A DNA stretch of 12,347 nt from Thermoplasmata archaeon (GTDB lineage: Archaea; Thermoplasmatota; Thermoplasmata; JAGHBH01): positions 1-12,347 of the forward strand of contig JAGHBH010000072.1 in assembly GCA_021161085.1 (NCBI GenBank), given 5' to 3'. Every line of letters begins with the position of its first letter. Within the stretch, counting starts at the first letter, position 1. The notes beneath the pieces were generated by a model, which worked only from the letters and a program-made list of their open reading frames with translations, did not search any database and was not told the DNA's origin. Below, piece by piece: positions 1-6,133 of the stretch. The translations under genes were made by a program, and so were the position numbers.

Positions 1-281
1 ATCCATCTCCCCCACCCTCCCCCCCTCCTGCGGGGTCTTCTCCTCGGCTGGGACGGACGGGGCGGCGGATAGCCCCGGGAAGCCCCGGCTGCCGTTTGGG
101 GAGGATACTGCGGGGGCTGCTGGGGATACTGCTGATATCCCTGCTGCGGATACGCTGGCTGCTGGGGATAGCCCTGGGAGGGATACCCGCGCTGGACCGG
201 GGGATACTGCCGGCCTCCACGGGAATAACCGACCCTCTGGACACCCCCCTGCCTCATAGGTGTCGGGCGCTTCGCTGCCAT
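1..281 (-). CDS. Pro/Gln/Tyr-rich low-complexity protein, C-terminus cut by window edge
   Basis: An open frame on the minus strand starts at the ATG at 281-279 and has no stop before the left edge, giving 93 codons. The protein is basic and disordered-looking. Residues about 24-65 are built from irregular GYPQQ / QQYPQQ / QYPP units, followed by a Pro-Arg-rich stretch (PRRRPRRRGGG) and then WGRW at the edge. Pro/Gln/Tyr-rich N-terminal tails are often fused to small membrane domains, so a hydrophobic domain may lie just beyond the window; that is a guess. The start is supported by GAGGCGAT, a near-match to the archaeal Shine-Dalgarno, with GAGG 7 bases before the ATG, and by a TATA-like element at 317-327. 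The even use of in-frame Tyr, Pro and Gln codons across repeat units makes this the coding strand. The plus-strand frame over the same bases reads as an Arg/Leu-rich shadow. Function unknown. Confidence 0.66.
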   Translation of the reverse strand, partial: MAAKRPTPMRQGGVQRVGYSRGGRQYPPVQRGYPSQGYPQQPAYPQQGYQQYPQQPPQYPPQTAAGASRGYPPPRPSQPRRRPRRRGGGWGRW

Positions 282-316
282 CTCATCGCCTCTGGTAGGC
301 TCTCTATTCCCGTTCC

Positions 317-327
317 CATATTTAACT
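317..327 (-). promoter_or_regulatory. TATA-box-like promoter for the Pro/Gln/Tyr-rich gene
   Basis: Read on the minus strand this is AGTTAAATATG, an AT-rich island in G+C-rich surroundings, centred about 41 bases before the ATG at 281. Initiation about 26 bases downstream would leave a leader of roughly 15 bases, enough to include the GAGGCGAT ribosome site. It lies in the 65-base gap after the membrane-protein gene, so the downstream gene may have its own transcript. Confidence 0.45.
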
Positions 328-346
328 TATGGGCCTTACCCCTCTC

Positions 347-1048
347 TCACCTCTTCTCCCGCCTGTACCTTCTCCTCATGGCCCTCTCCATCTCCGGGGG
401 CATCATGGTCTCTATGGATCTGTAGGACCACATGAACAGGACCAGGGCCAGGGGTAGGGCCGCCAGGAGGCCGAGGACGTTCGCCATGCCTATCACCCAC
501 ACCACCAGGGCGTAGGAGCTGTGGATGAAGAAGGCCGAGAACACCCACATCCGGTCTCCGGTATAGGAATAGAGTCCGCACGATATTCCCGCTCCGGAGG
601 AGGCCAGCACGTAGGAGAGGGCTATGACCGCCATGATCCCGTAGTCATAGGCTCCGGGGGAGACCTCGGGATGCCATATGAAATAGAGAAAATAGAGGAT
701 GTAGACCACGGAAAAGGCCCCCTCGCCGCCGCCCAGGGAGAGGCCGGAGAACACCGCATCGAACCTCCCCTCCATGCTTGGCCGCCGGAGGACCACCACC
801 TTGAACATGGTGCGGGCCACGGGAAACAGGAGCACGAGAATGAGGATGGAGGAGAACACATCCCCCATGACCAGATAATCCATGCTGCTGTGGAGGAATC
901 CGAAGAAAGCCCCCCCTATCATGCCGATGAAGAACCCCAGAAAGACCTGCCGGTCGTCGAACATGCCGTCGTATCTCGAAAGGGCCAGGAATACCACTCC
1001 CCCTCCCGCCAGAAGACCCAGTATCGTAACGAAGGTGGTGGCGTCCAT
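347..1048 (-). CDS. Polytopic integral membrane protein of unknown function
   Basis: The product is 233 residues with about six or seven hydrophobic segments, near residues 5-25, 35-58, 64-88, 97-124, 137-160, 166-190 and 190-209. The C-terminus is strongly basic and probably cytoplasmic (RAMRRRYRREKR). The stretch FDAVFSGLSLGGGEGAF at 96-112, followed by aromatic-rich helix, and the His in FFIHSSYAL at 173-181 faintly recall motifs 2 and 3 of the PrsW/CAAX-type membrane protease group. I see no EExxK-like first motif, so proteolytic activity is not supported. The ATG at 1048 fits a leaderless transcript from the TATA element at 1071-1082. The gene is divergent from the anchored-protein/UspA pair and lies upstream of the Pro/Gln/Tyr-rich gene on the same strand. 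No function is assigned. Confidence 0.8.
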   Translation of the reverse strand: MDATTFVTILGLLAGGGVVFLALSRYDGMFDDRQVFLGFFIGMIGGAFFGFLHSSMDYLVMGDVFSSILILVLLFPVARTMFKVVVLRRPSMEGRFDAVFSGLSLGGGEGAFSVVYILYFLYFIWHPEVSPGAYDYGIMAVIALSYVLASSGAGISCGLYSYTGDRMWVFSAFFIHSSYALVVWVIGMANVLGLLAALPLALVLFMWSYRSIETMMPPEMERAMRRRYRREKR

Positions 1049-1057
1049 GCGGGCAAA

Positions 1058-1067
1058 GATATATAAC
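1058..1067 (+). promoter_or_regulatory. TATA box for the anchored-protein/UspA operon (leaderless)
   Basis: GATATATAAC, preceded by the purine-rich GGGCAAAG that could serve as the B recognition element. The centre at about 1062-1063 is 29-30 bases before the ATG at 1092. A start near 1089-1092 would give a transcript with almost no leader. No Shine-Dalgarno sequence lies before that ATG, which agrees. Confidence 0.6.
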
Positions 1068-1070
1068 GTT

Positions 1071-1082
1071 CATATTTAAATT
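1071..1082 (-). promoter_or_regulatory. TATA box for the minus-strand membrane-protein gene (leaderless)
   Basis: The minus strand reads TAATTTAAATATG here. The core is centred near 1075-1076, about 27 bases from the ATG at 1048, which is the archaeal distance from TATA to transcription start. This predicts a transcript starting at or one base before the start codon. It lies on the far side of the plus-strand gene's TATA box, so the two promoters cross over each other. Confidence 0.6.
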
Positions 1083-1091
1083 ACGGTACGG

Positions 1092-1577
1092 ATGAAAATA
1101 AGAAAACCGGGAGCAGGGACGGGGAGAGCCGCGGGCAGGGAGAAGGGGAAATACGACCTCATCTCGTTCCTGAGAGCCTCGGCTTTCCTCCTGGTTCTGG
1201 TGTCTTTCCTCCTGGCAGCCGCCCATGCCCTGTCCCCCCAAACCAGCTTCAAGGAATTCCTGGACCGCCACCTTCTGGATTCCCTGGACGGGGACATGGC
1301 CGGTCTCTCCCCCGGGGACGAGGTGGTCATCCACGACAGGATATGGAAGATAGAGACCACCCGCGAGGGCACGGTTCTCTACCTGGAAAGCGTCAGGGGG
1401 ACGGAATACTACCATACCGGCATCCCGGTTGACGGCAGCCTCCCACCCGGGATAGGAAAGGGGGATACGGTGGAGATACGGCTTCTCATAGGGCGGTCGG
1501 AGAAGGGAAACGAGATACTGCTGCCCCTGGAACCGGAGGACATCAAATTACAGAAGGGGGGGATGCTGTGGCCGTGA
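1092..1577 (+). CDS. Small membrane-anchored protein with extracytoplasmic beta-rich domain
   Basis: This 161-residue protein has a basic N-terminus (residues 1-20, many Lys/Arg/Gly), one hydrophobic segment at about 24-46 ending ...LLAAAHAL, and a soluble C-terminal domain of about 110 residues. The positive-inside rule places that domain outside the cell. The segment could be a signal peptide or an uncleaved anchor. The soluble part alternates short strands with Gly-rich turns (LSPGDEVVIHDRIWKI, GTVLYLESV, GKGDTVEIRLLI), which suggests an OB-like or small beta-barrel fold; that is inference. Its last 10 bases overlap the next gene, so the two are co-transcribed and probably translationally coupled. 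No specific family was recognised. Confidence 0.75.
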   Translation: MKIRKPGAGTGRAAGREKGKYDLISFLRASAFLLVLVSFLLAAAHALSPQTSFKEFLDRHLLDSLDGDMAGLSPGDEVVIHDRIWKIETTREGTVLYLESVRGTEYYHTGIPVDGSLPPGIGKGDTVEIRLLIGRSEKGNEILLPLEPEDIKLQKGGMLWP

Positions 1578-1987
1578 TACTGATACCCTTCATATCGTCC
1601 CCTCCCACCAACAGGATACTTCACATGGCCGTGGAGGAGGCGGGAGAGAACGGCGAGGTCATACTCCTGCGGGTCATACCGGTGACACCGCTGGACACCC
1701 GGGAGCACGTGGAGGGGGAGAAGATGAAGGCCAGGGACGCCATGAACCGGGTCATGGAGAGGGCGGCCTCCATAATCAGGGACAGGAACACACCCCCCGT
1801 CCACATCTCCACCCTCATAAGGGAGGGGGAGATACCCGGTGTAATAGCATCCATGGCCAGCGGGGTGGGGGCGGATCTGATAATGATGTCCAGGAACGAC
1901 GCTGACATCCCCATACCCTTCTCCTCCGGAACCCTGTCATCCGGCGTGGGAAAGGCCACCGGCATCCCTCTGAGAATCGTGTCGTAA
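1568..1987 (+). CDS. UspA-like universal stress protein with degenerate nucleotide-binding motif
   Basis: This 139-residue protein matches the UspA length and layout: an N-terminal strand (AVILIPFISSP), then RILHMAVEEAGENGEVILLRVIPV, a helix rich in Met/Arg, IREGEIPGVIASMAS, and GADLIMMSRN followed by SSGTLSSGVGKATGIPLRIV. In ATP-binding members the G-x2-G-x9-G-(S/T) signature follows the strand at about 103-108. Here the first two glycines are replaced (SRNDADI) and only the later SGT remains, so this may be a non-ATP-binding or altered-ligand member. The start is GTG, with a G-rich AGGGGGG Shine-Dalgarno-like run inside the end of the previous gene, which it overlaps by 10 bases. The overlap suggests a shared role with the membrane-anchored protein, perhaps in envelope or stress sensing; that is inference. 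Confidence 0.8.
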   Translation: MAVILIPFISSPPTNRILHMAVEEAGENGEVILLRVIPVTPLDTREHVEGEKMKARDAMNRVMERAASIIRDRNTPPVHISTLIREGEIPGVIASMASGVGADLIMMSRNDADIPIPFSSGTLSSGVGKATGIPLRIVS

Positions 1988-1999
1988 CGGTGGATAGAC

Positions 2000-2008
2000 T
2001 TTTTATAG
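2000..2008 (+). promoter_or_regulatory. TATA box for the flippase gene
   Basis: TTTTTATAG, centred about 32 bases before the ATG at 2036, in the 48-base gap after the UspA-like gene. Initiation near 2030 would give a leader of about five bases or none. No Shine-Dalgarno sequence is visible before the ATG. This is the likely first promoter of the glycan cluster. Confidence 0.55.
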
Positions 2009-2035
2009 CGATAGAACTTCATTCTCTCGAGACAG

Positions 2036-3679
2036 ATGCACTCCAGGAAGATAACTCTCATAATGGCCAACCAGGCGCTCGGCAGTGTTCTGGGCATGTT
2101 CGCCCTACTTTTTATGACCCGCTATATAGATAAGACAGAAGTTGGTCTTTTCGCCTTCGCTTTCGGCTTTGTGGCCCTTCTATCCTTTTTCGGTGATATG
2201 GGATTCTCCCAGGCTCACGTGAAGAAGGTCTCGGAGGGAAGGGACCTAGGTGAGTGCATAGGCTCCTTCCTCGCTGTCAAGGTGTTTCTAACCCTATCCA
2301 TGATAGGTATAGTCCTGGCCGCGGTCTGGGTATGGGAGCATGTGCTTCACAAGGATCTTGGAGGGGCCGCCGGATTGATGGCCGTTATGATAATCCTCTT
2401 CTATTTCTCCGTCGTCCACCTCAAGAACATCTTTCTCTACACCTTCCAGGCCCGGATAAAGACAGCCATCCAGGAGTCCCTCAATCTGGCGGAGAACGTT
2501 GTCCGGTCAGTGGGAATAATCGTCGTGGCCATTCTCGCCAAGGGGCCCGTGGAGGTGGCGTGGGCATATGTGGCCGGCGGGTTCGCCTCGCTCATACTGG
2601 CAGCTTCCATATTCGTAAAACATCGGTATCCCATATCCAGGCCCAACCTCCGGCTGGTGAGGGAGTACGCCGTCTTCGCCCTCCCCCTCTCCCTATCTAT
2701 CTCCCTGACCGTCATAGCCCTCAACACAGACAAGGTGATGATACAGCTGTTCTGGAACCCGGACCACGTGGCCAACTACTTTCTGTCGCAGAAGGCCGTG
2801 TTCCCCCTGATCAGCGTGTCCACGGCGGTGGCCATGGTCCTGTTCCCGGCGGTCTCGTCCGCCCACAGCATGGGGAACATGGAAAAGGTCAGAGACCTGA
2901 CCAGGAATGCCGTGAAATATTTCCTGATGCTGCTGACGCCGGTCGCGTTCTTCGTCATCGCCTTTCCCGCGCCCATAATCCACCTCTTCAGCGCCGGCTA
3001 TGGCGACGCCGCTCCGGTTCTTATGATACTCTCCATCTACGCCCTGATAAGAGGATGTTTTGTCCTCTACAGCGGACAGGTGAACGGGCTGGGACATCCC
3101 AAGACCACGGCAAAGGCCACGATAACCATATCCCTCCTGAACATCGTCCTCAACCTGATGTTCATACCCAAGTCCCTGTTCGGTGTGCCGCTCCTCGGGC
3201 TTGCCGAGAAAGGCGCGGCCCTGGCCACCTTGACCGCCATCTTCGTGGGATTCGGAATGGTGTTCATCGCATCCAGAAGACTGTCCGGTAGCACCTTCAG
3301 AGCGAGAAACCTCCTTCATCCCCTGGCCGGTGGACTGATGGCCTGCACGCTCCTGTCAATATCCCACTTTTACTATCCACACAGAATATACGAACTGATA
3401 GGGTTCCTCCTGCTCGGGCTGGGAATCTACGGGGGAATACTGGCCGTATTGCGGGAGATAGGAAAGGAAGACCTCTCGCTTCTCACAGCCGTGACCGACC
3501 CCCGGCTGATGGCTATCTATATCCGGGACGAGATGGCAAACAGGGGCACGGAGGCGGGGAAAGAAGAGGGAGAACGGGCCGGGAGGGAGGAAGGGAAGGA
3601 AGAAGATGGGAGCGATGTGGGAGCGGAGGCCAGGGGAAAGGGAGAGGATGGAGGGAATCATTCAGAAGATAATTTATAG
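2036..3679 (+). CDS. Wzx-type polysaccharide flippase (MVF/MATE-like superfamily)
   Basis: The 547-residue product has about 12-14 hydrophobic helices across residues 1-480. The N-terminal pattern (ITLIMANQALGSVLGMFALLFMTRYIDKTEVGLFAFAF, then a GDMGFSQAHVKKVSEGRDL loop) is typical of polysaccharide-synthesis membrane proteins of the Wzx/RfbX type. These translocate lipid-linked oligosaccharides across the cytoplasmic membrane. Mid-protein features include NTDKVMIQLFWNPDHVANYFLSQK, an ion or lipid path helix, and ALIRGCFVLYSGQVNGLGHPKTTAKAT, a conserved loop of the family. The core is of normal length, but residues about 497-547 form an extra hydrophilic tail of Glu, Gly, Lys and Asp, described as a finding. 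It starts the run of glycan genes. Its stop codon lies inside the TATA element of the next gene. The substrate cannot be read from sequence. Confidence 0.93.
   Translation: MHSRKITLIMANQALGSVLGMFALLFMTRYIDKTEVGLFAFAFGFVALLSFFGDMGFSQAHVKKVSEGRDLGECIGSFLAVKVFLTLSMIGIVLAAVWVWEHVLHKDLGGAAGLMAVMIILFYFSVVHLKNIFLYTFQARIKTAIQESLNLAENVVRSVGIIVVAILAKGPVEVAWAYVAGGFASLILAASIFVKHRYPISRPNLRLVREYAVFALPLSLSISLTVIALNTDKVMIQLFWNPDHVANYFLSQKAVFPLISVSTAVAMVLFPAVSSAHSMGNMEKVRDLTRNAVKYFLMLLTPVAFFVIAFPAPIIHLFSAGYGDAAPVLMILSIYALIRGCFVLYSGQVNGLGHPKTTAKATITISLLNIVLNLMFIPKSLFGVPLLGLAEKGAALATLTAIFVGFGMVFIASRRLSGSTFRARNLLHPLAGGLMACTLLSISHFYYPHRIYELIGFLLLGLGIYGGILAVLREIGKEDLSLLTAVTDPRLMAIYIRDEMANRGTEAGKEEGERAGREEGKEEDGSDVGAEARGKGEDGGNHSEDNL
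3671..3679 (+). promoter_or_regulatory. TATA box for the hexapeptide acyltransferase, overlapping the flippase stop codon
   Basis: AATTTATAG preceded by the purine-rich CAGAAGAT. It is centred 26 bases before the ATG at 3701 and includes the TAG stop of the flippase gene. The distance predicts a leaderless transcript beginning at the ATG. This favours 3701 over the upstream in-frame TTG at 3692 as the start of the next gene. Confidence 0.6.
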
Positions 3680-3700
3680 AGGAAAGGCGTTTTGGCTTTC

Positions 3701-4213
3701 ATGTCCGGTGTTTTGAGGAGCCTCCGCAAAGCGTGGTGGCATGCGGTAACATCCTGGAAGCTCCGGAAGGCGGAGAAAAAAGGATATATTATCGTCTGGG
3801 GAAGATGGGAGATCTCGGGAGCGGAAAACGCCTCCATAGGAGACAACATACACATCCAAAAGGGGACGTTCATCCAGGCTGACGGCGGGCTCTCCATAGG
3901 CAACAACGTCCACGTGGGGAGGAACCTCACCATATACACCATGAACCACAGGTTCGAGGGGGCGGAGAGTCTCCCATACGATTCGGGCCTGATAAGGAAG
4001 CCGGTGGTCATAGAGGACAACGTGTGGATAGGCAGCAACGTCTCCATCGCCCCCGGCGTCCGTGTGGGTGAGGGTGCCATCATAGGACTGGGGGCCGTGG
4101 TCACCAAAGACGTTCCCCCGCTGGCCATAGTGGGAGGCAACCCCGCAGAGGTCATACGCTACAGGGACAGGGAAGAATACGAGAGGCTGAAGAGAGAGAA
4201 AAGGTTTCATTGA
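3701..4213 (+). CDS. Hexapeptide-repeat (left-handed beta-helix) O-acyltransferase
   Basis: The 170-residue protein carries imperfect hexapeptide repeats from about residue 45 to 150 ([52 protein letters not shown]). The C-terminal coil [19 protein letters not shown] is typical of sugar O-acetyltransferases of the maltose/galactoside acetyltransferase and WbbJ group. His83 in YTMNHRF is the expected catalytic base. Acetyl-CoA and a glycan hydroxyl are the likely substrates. Residues 1-30 are basic and amphipathic, and may hold the enzyme at the membrane or pack on the helix. An in-frame TTG at 3692 exists, but ATG 3701 is preferred because it sits 26 bases from the TATA centre and no ribosome site serves the TTG. 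Context suggests it decorates the glycan moved by the flippase. Confidence 0.9.
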   Translation: MSGVLRSLRKAWWHAVTSWKLRKAEKKGYIIVWGRWEISGAENASIGDNIHIQKGTFIQADGGLSIGNNVHVGRNLTIYTMNHRFEGAESLPYDSGLIRKPVVIEDNVWIGSNVSIAPGVRVGEGAIIGLGAVVTKDVPPLAIVGGNPAEVIRYRDREEYERLKREKRFH

Positions 4214-4251
4214 AGTATGATAAGGTATAGTTGACCGGAAAAAAACCAGGA

Positions 4252-4257
4252 GGAGGT
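4252..4257 (+). promoter_or_regulatory. Strong Shine-Dalgarno site for the large putative glycosyltransferase
   Basis: GGAGGT, within the purine run AGGAGGAGGT, lies 7 bases before the ATG at 4265. It is the best ribosome-binding site in the window and fixes this start. A weak AT-rich element (TATGATAAG, about 4216-4224) lies just after the preceding stop and might also start a transcript, but it is much poorer than the other TATA boxes. Confidence 0.7.
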
Positions 4258-4264
4258 CGTTAGA

Positions 4265-6076
4265 ATGGGTACCGTTCTCCATATCTTCTACGGAAAACAG
4301 GAGGGAAAAATCTTCCCGATCGCCCAGGAGGAGGGGAACGAATACAGGGCGTTCTTTCACCATCCGGAAAAGGGGAATGTTGGCCCGGAGTTGACGAAAG
4401 ATGCTCTTGCCGAAGAGGCGGAACGCCTCACCTCGGCCGTTCTGGACCAGGCTGCCATGGAGATGGAGGATGTTCTCCGCCGGTGTGAGGATGGCTCGAC
4501 ACTCTTCCCAACGGTCAGGCACGAGATATGGCCCAGGCTGTATCCCCTGGCAGAGAGGGTGCTGTTCGGATGGCACACCTTGGAGAACGTGCGTTCACAG
4601 GCCGATCTTACATCTCTTGTGGTCCACGGAGACCAGGCGTCTCTCCCTTTCAGAGATATGCTGGCCGCCTACTGTTCCGAGAACGGAATCTCCTTCACGT
4701 GGGAGGGACCTTCCAGAGCCCTGGAGGAGCGGACGATGAGAGCCGTCCTTCCACTTCTGGCGGGGGCCAGGGATGCTGTCAGGAGAGGAATTTCTCCCAT
4801 GAAAACGCCGGAATGCGAGGTGTTGATCTTCGTCCACACCAGAAGCCATGTCCTGTCGGCCGTGCCTCTCTACAGGGTCCTCCGGGAAAAGACGAGGACT
4901 ATCGTGGTGGCCAGAAACGACAACGGAGCCTTCGAACTCCTGAAAAAGGAAGATGTGCCATTCCTACCCCTGGACAGATTCACCAACCGCGAGGACAGGA
5001 AAAAGGTGAAGAGGATAAGGAACGCCATGAGAAAACTCCGCAAGGGCGGGAAACCGGATCGGACACCTCCGGAGGAGTGGAAAGGTCTCGGACCCATGTT
5101 CGGAGGGCTCATTTCGACCGCTGAGGAGGGTTTGGATAGAAAAACCGTGCCTCTCATCACTCCCCTCCCCACGGCGGCCGGACTGCTATCCCTCTGGGAA
5201 AGACTCATAAAAAATAGCGGGTCCAGGGCGCTCGTGGTGTTCGAGGAACACCGGGCCGTGGGAAGAACGGCGGTCATGGCCGCCAAACGAGCGGGGGTCA
5301 GGACGGTCTGTGTGCAGCACGGCAACATCATCCCCTCGCCCATGTTCAAACCCTTCATATCAGATCTAATTCTTGTGGAGGGAAAGGAGACCGCCGAGGT
5401 TCTGGGGCTCCTGGGGGTGGAGAGCGGGAGGATAAGGATAACTGGACAGCCCAGACACGACGACATATACAGAAAAGCAAGGGATCTGGAAGGTGTGAAA
5501 AAAAGGGTGACGGCCGTCCTGGGTCTGGGTGAAGGGAAGATGGGTCGGCCCTTCATACTTGTTACCCCACACCCCTTCTCGGACAGAAAGACCCTGAGGT
5601 CATGGGTGACGGCGGTGGTGGATGAGATGGAACGGAAATTCCCCGAGGGGACCATCCTGGTTCGTGTTCATCCGGCGGAGAGGGAGGGGGATTACAGGAA
5701 GTGGCTGGCAAACACGAAAGCCCTGGTTTCAAAGAGGGTGGACACATACGACGCCATACTCCTGTGCGATCTGGTGGTGACCTTCTTTTCAACCACAGGC
5801 TTCGAGGCCGCTCTCGTGGACAAACCCCTCCTGACCGTCAATCTCACCGGGAAAAACAGCCCCGTCCCCTATGCCGAATACGGTATCGCCCTGGAAGCCA
5901 CCGAGAGAGAGCAGATAGGGGAGAAAGCCCGGAAGATTCTCAGGGATGAAAAGACAGCGGCCGCCCTCAGAGAGGCGAGAGAGAGGAAGAGAAAAGACCT
6001 GTTCTACCTGTTCGACGGACGGGCATCGGAGAGATGTGCGGGGATAATAGAAGGGATCGTGAAAGGCAAAACGTGA
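4265..6076 (+). CDS. Putative GT-B-like glycosyltransferase/polymerase, CDP-glycerol or capsule-transferase-like C-terminal domain
   Basis: The product is 603 residues and soluble. Residues about 320-560 have the signature layout of a GT-B C-terminal half as in CDP-glycerol glycerophosphotransferase, polysialyl and capsule-type transferases: ALVVFEEHRAVGR, TVCVQHGNIIPSP (QHG at 351-353), FISDLILVEGKETAEVL, ITGQPRHDDIY (392-402), VTPHPFSD (433-440), VRVHPAE (466-472), and FFSTTGFEAALVDKPLLTVN (507-526), the usual donor-site Ser/Thr-Glu segment. Residues 185-240 (VLIFVHTRSHVLSAVPLYRVL...) resemble the first Rossmann half. A basic linker lies at 246-264. The first 180 residues show no recognisable domain. 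The family could equally be described as an epimerase-like transferase. Donor and acceptor are unknown. It lies between the acyltransferase and the epimerase, and is the most divergent enzyme of the cluster. Confidence 0.82.
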   Translation: MGTVLHIFYGKQEGKIFPIAQEEGNEYRAFFHHPEKGNVGPELTKDALAEEAERLTSAVLDQAAMEMEDVLRRCEDGSTLFPTVRHEIWPRLYPLAERVLFGWHTLENVRSQADLTSLVVHGDQASLPFRDMLAAYCSENGISFTWEGPSRALEERTMRAVLPLLAGARDAVRRGISPMKTPECEVLIFVHTRSHVLSAVPLYRVLREKTRTIVVARNDNGAFELLKKEDVPFLPLDRFTNREDRKKVKRIRNAMRKLRKGGKPDRTPPEEWKGLGPMFGGLISTAEEGLDRKTVPLITPLPTAAGLLSLWERLIKNSGSRALVVFEEHRAVGRTAVMAAKRAGVRTVCVQHGNIIPSPMFKPFISDLILVEGKETAEVLGLLGVESGRIRITGQPRHDDIYRKARDLEGVKKRVTAVLGLGEGKMGRPFILVTPHPFSDRKTLRSWVTAVVDEMERKFPEGTILVRVHPAEREGDYRKWLANTKALVSKRVDTYDAILLCDLVVTFFSTTGFEAALVDKPLLTVNLTGKNSPVPYAEYGIALEATEREQIGEKARKILRDEKTAAALREARERKRKDLFYLFDGRASERCAGIIEGIVKGKT

Positions 6077-6103
6077 ACGGCCGAAGGCGGGAGAGCGGAA
6101 AAA

Positions 6104-6112
6104 GATATTTAT
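6104..6112 (+). promoter_or_regulatory. TATA box for the wecB-wecC operon (leaderless GTG start)
   Basis: GATATTTAT preceded by the purine tract CGGAAAAA, a good B recognition element. The centre is 26 bases before the GTG at 6134, which predicts a leaderless transcript that begins with GTG. No Shine-Dalgarno precedes the GTG, since the intervening bases are mostly C and G without GGAGG. Confidence 0.65.
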
Positions 6113-6133
6113 CCTCCGGTCCCTGGGGGCCGT

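Noticed and set aside
96..425. A 109-codon plus-strand open frame rich in Leu, Arg and Ile at the left edge.
   Set aside because: It lies antisense to the Pro/Gln/Tyr-rich gene and runs into the end of the membrane-protein gene. Its composition is what the complement of CAG/CCC/TAT repeats gives, and no promoter or ribosome site precedes it.
2254..3291. A 345-codon plus-strand frame inside the flippase gene, in another phase.
   Set aside because: It is Arg/Pro/His/Gly-rich without hydrophobic segments, while the flippase frame gives regular membrane helices over the same bases.
3674..4576. A 300-codon antisense open frame spanning the acyltransferase and the start of the large transferase.
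   Set aside because: It crosses two plus-strand genes and their intergenic gap. Hexapeptide repeats and the strong ribosome site show coding on the plus strand.
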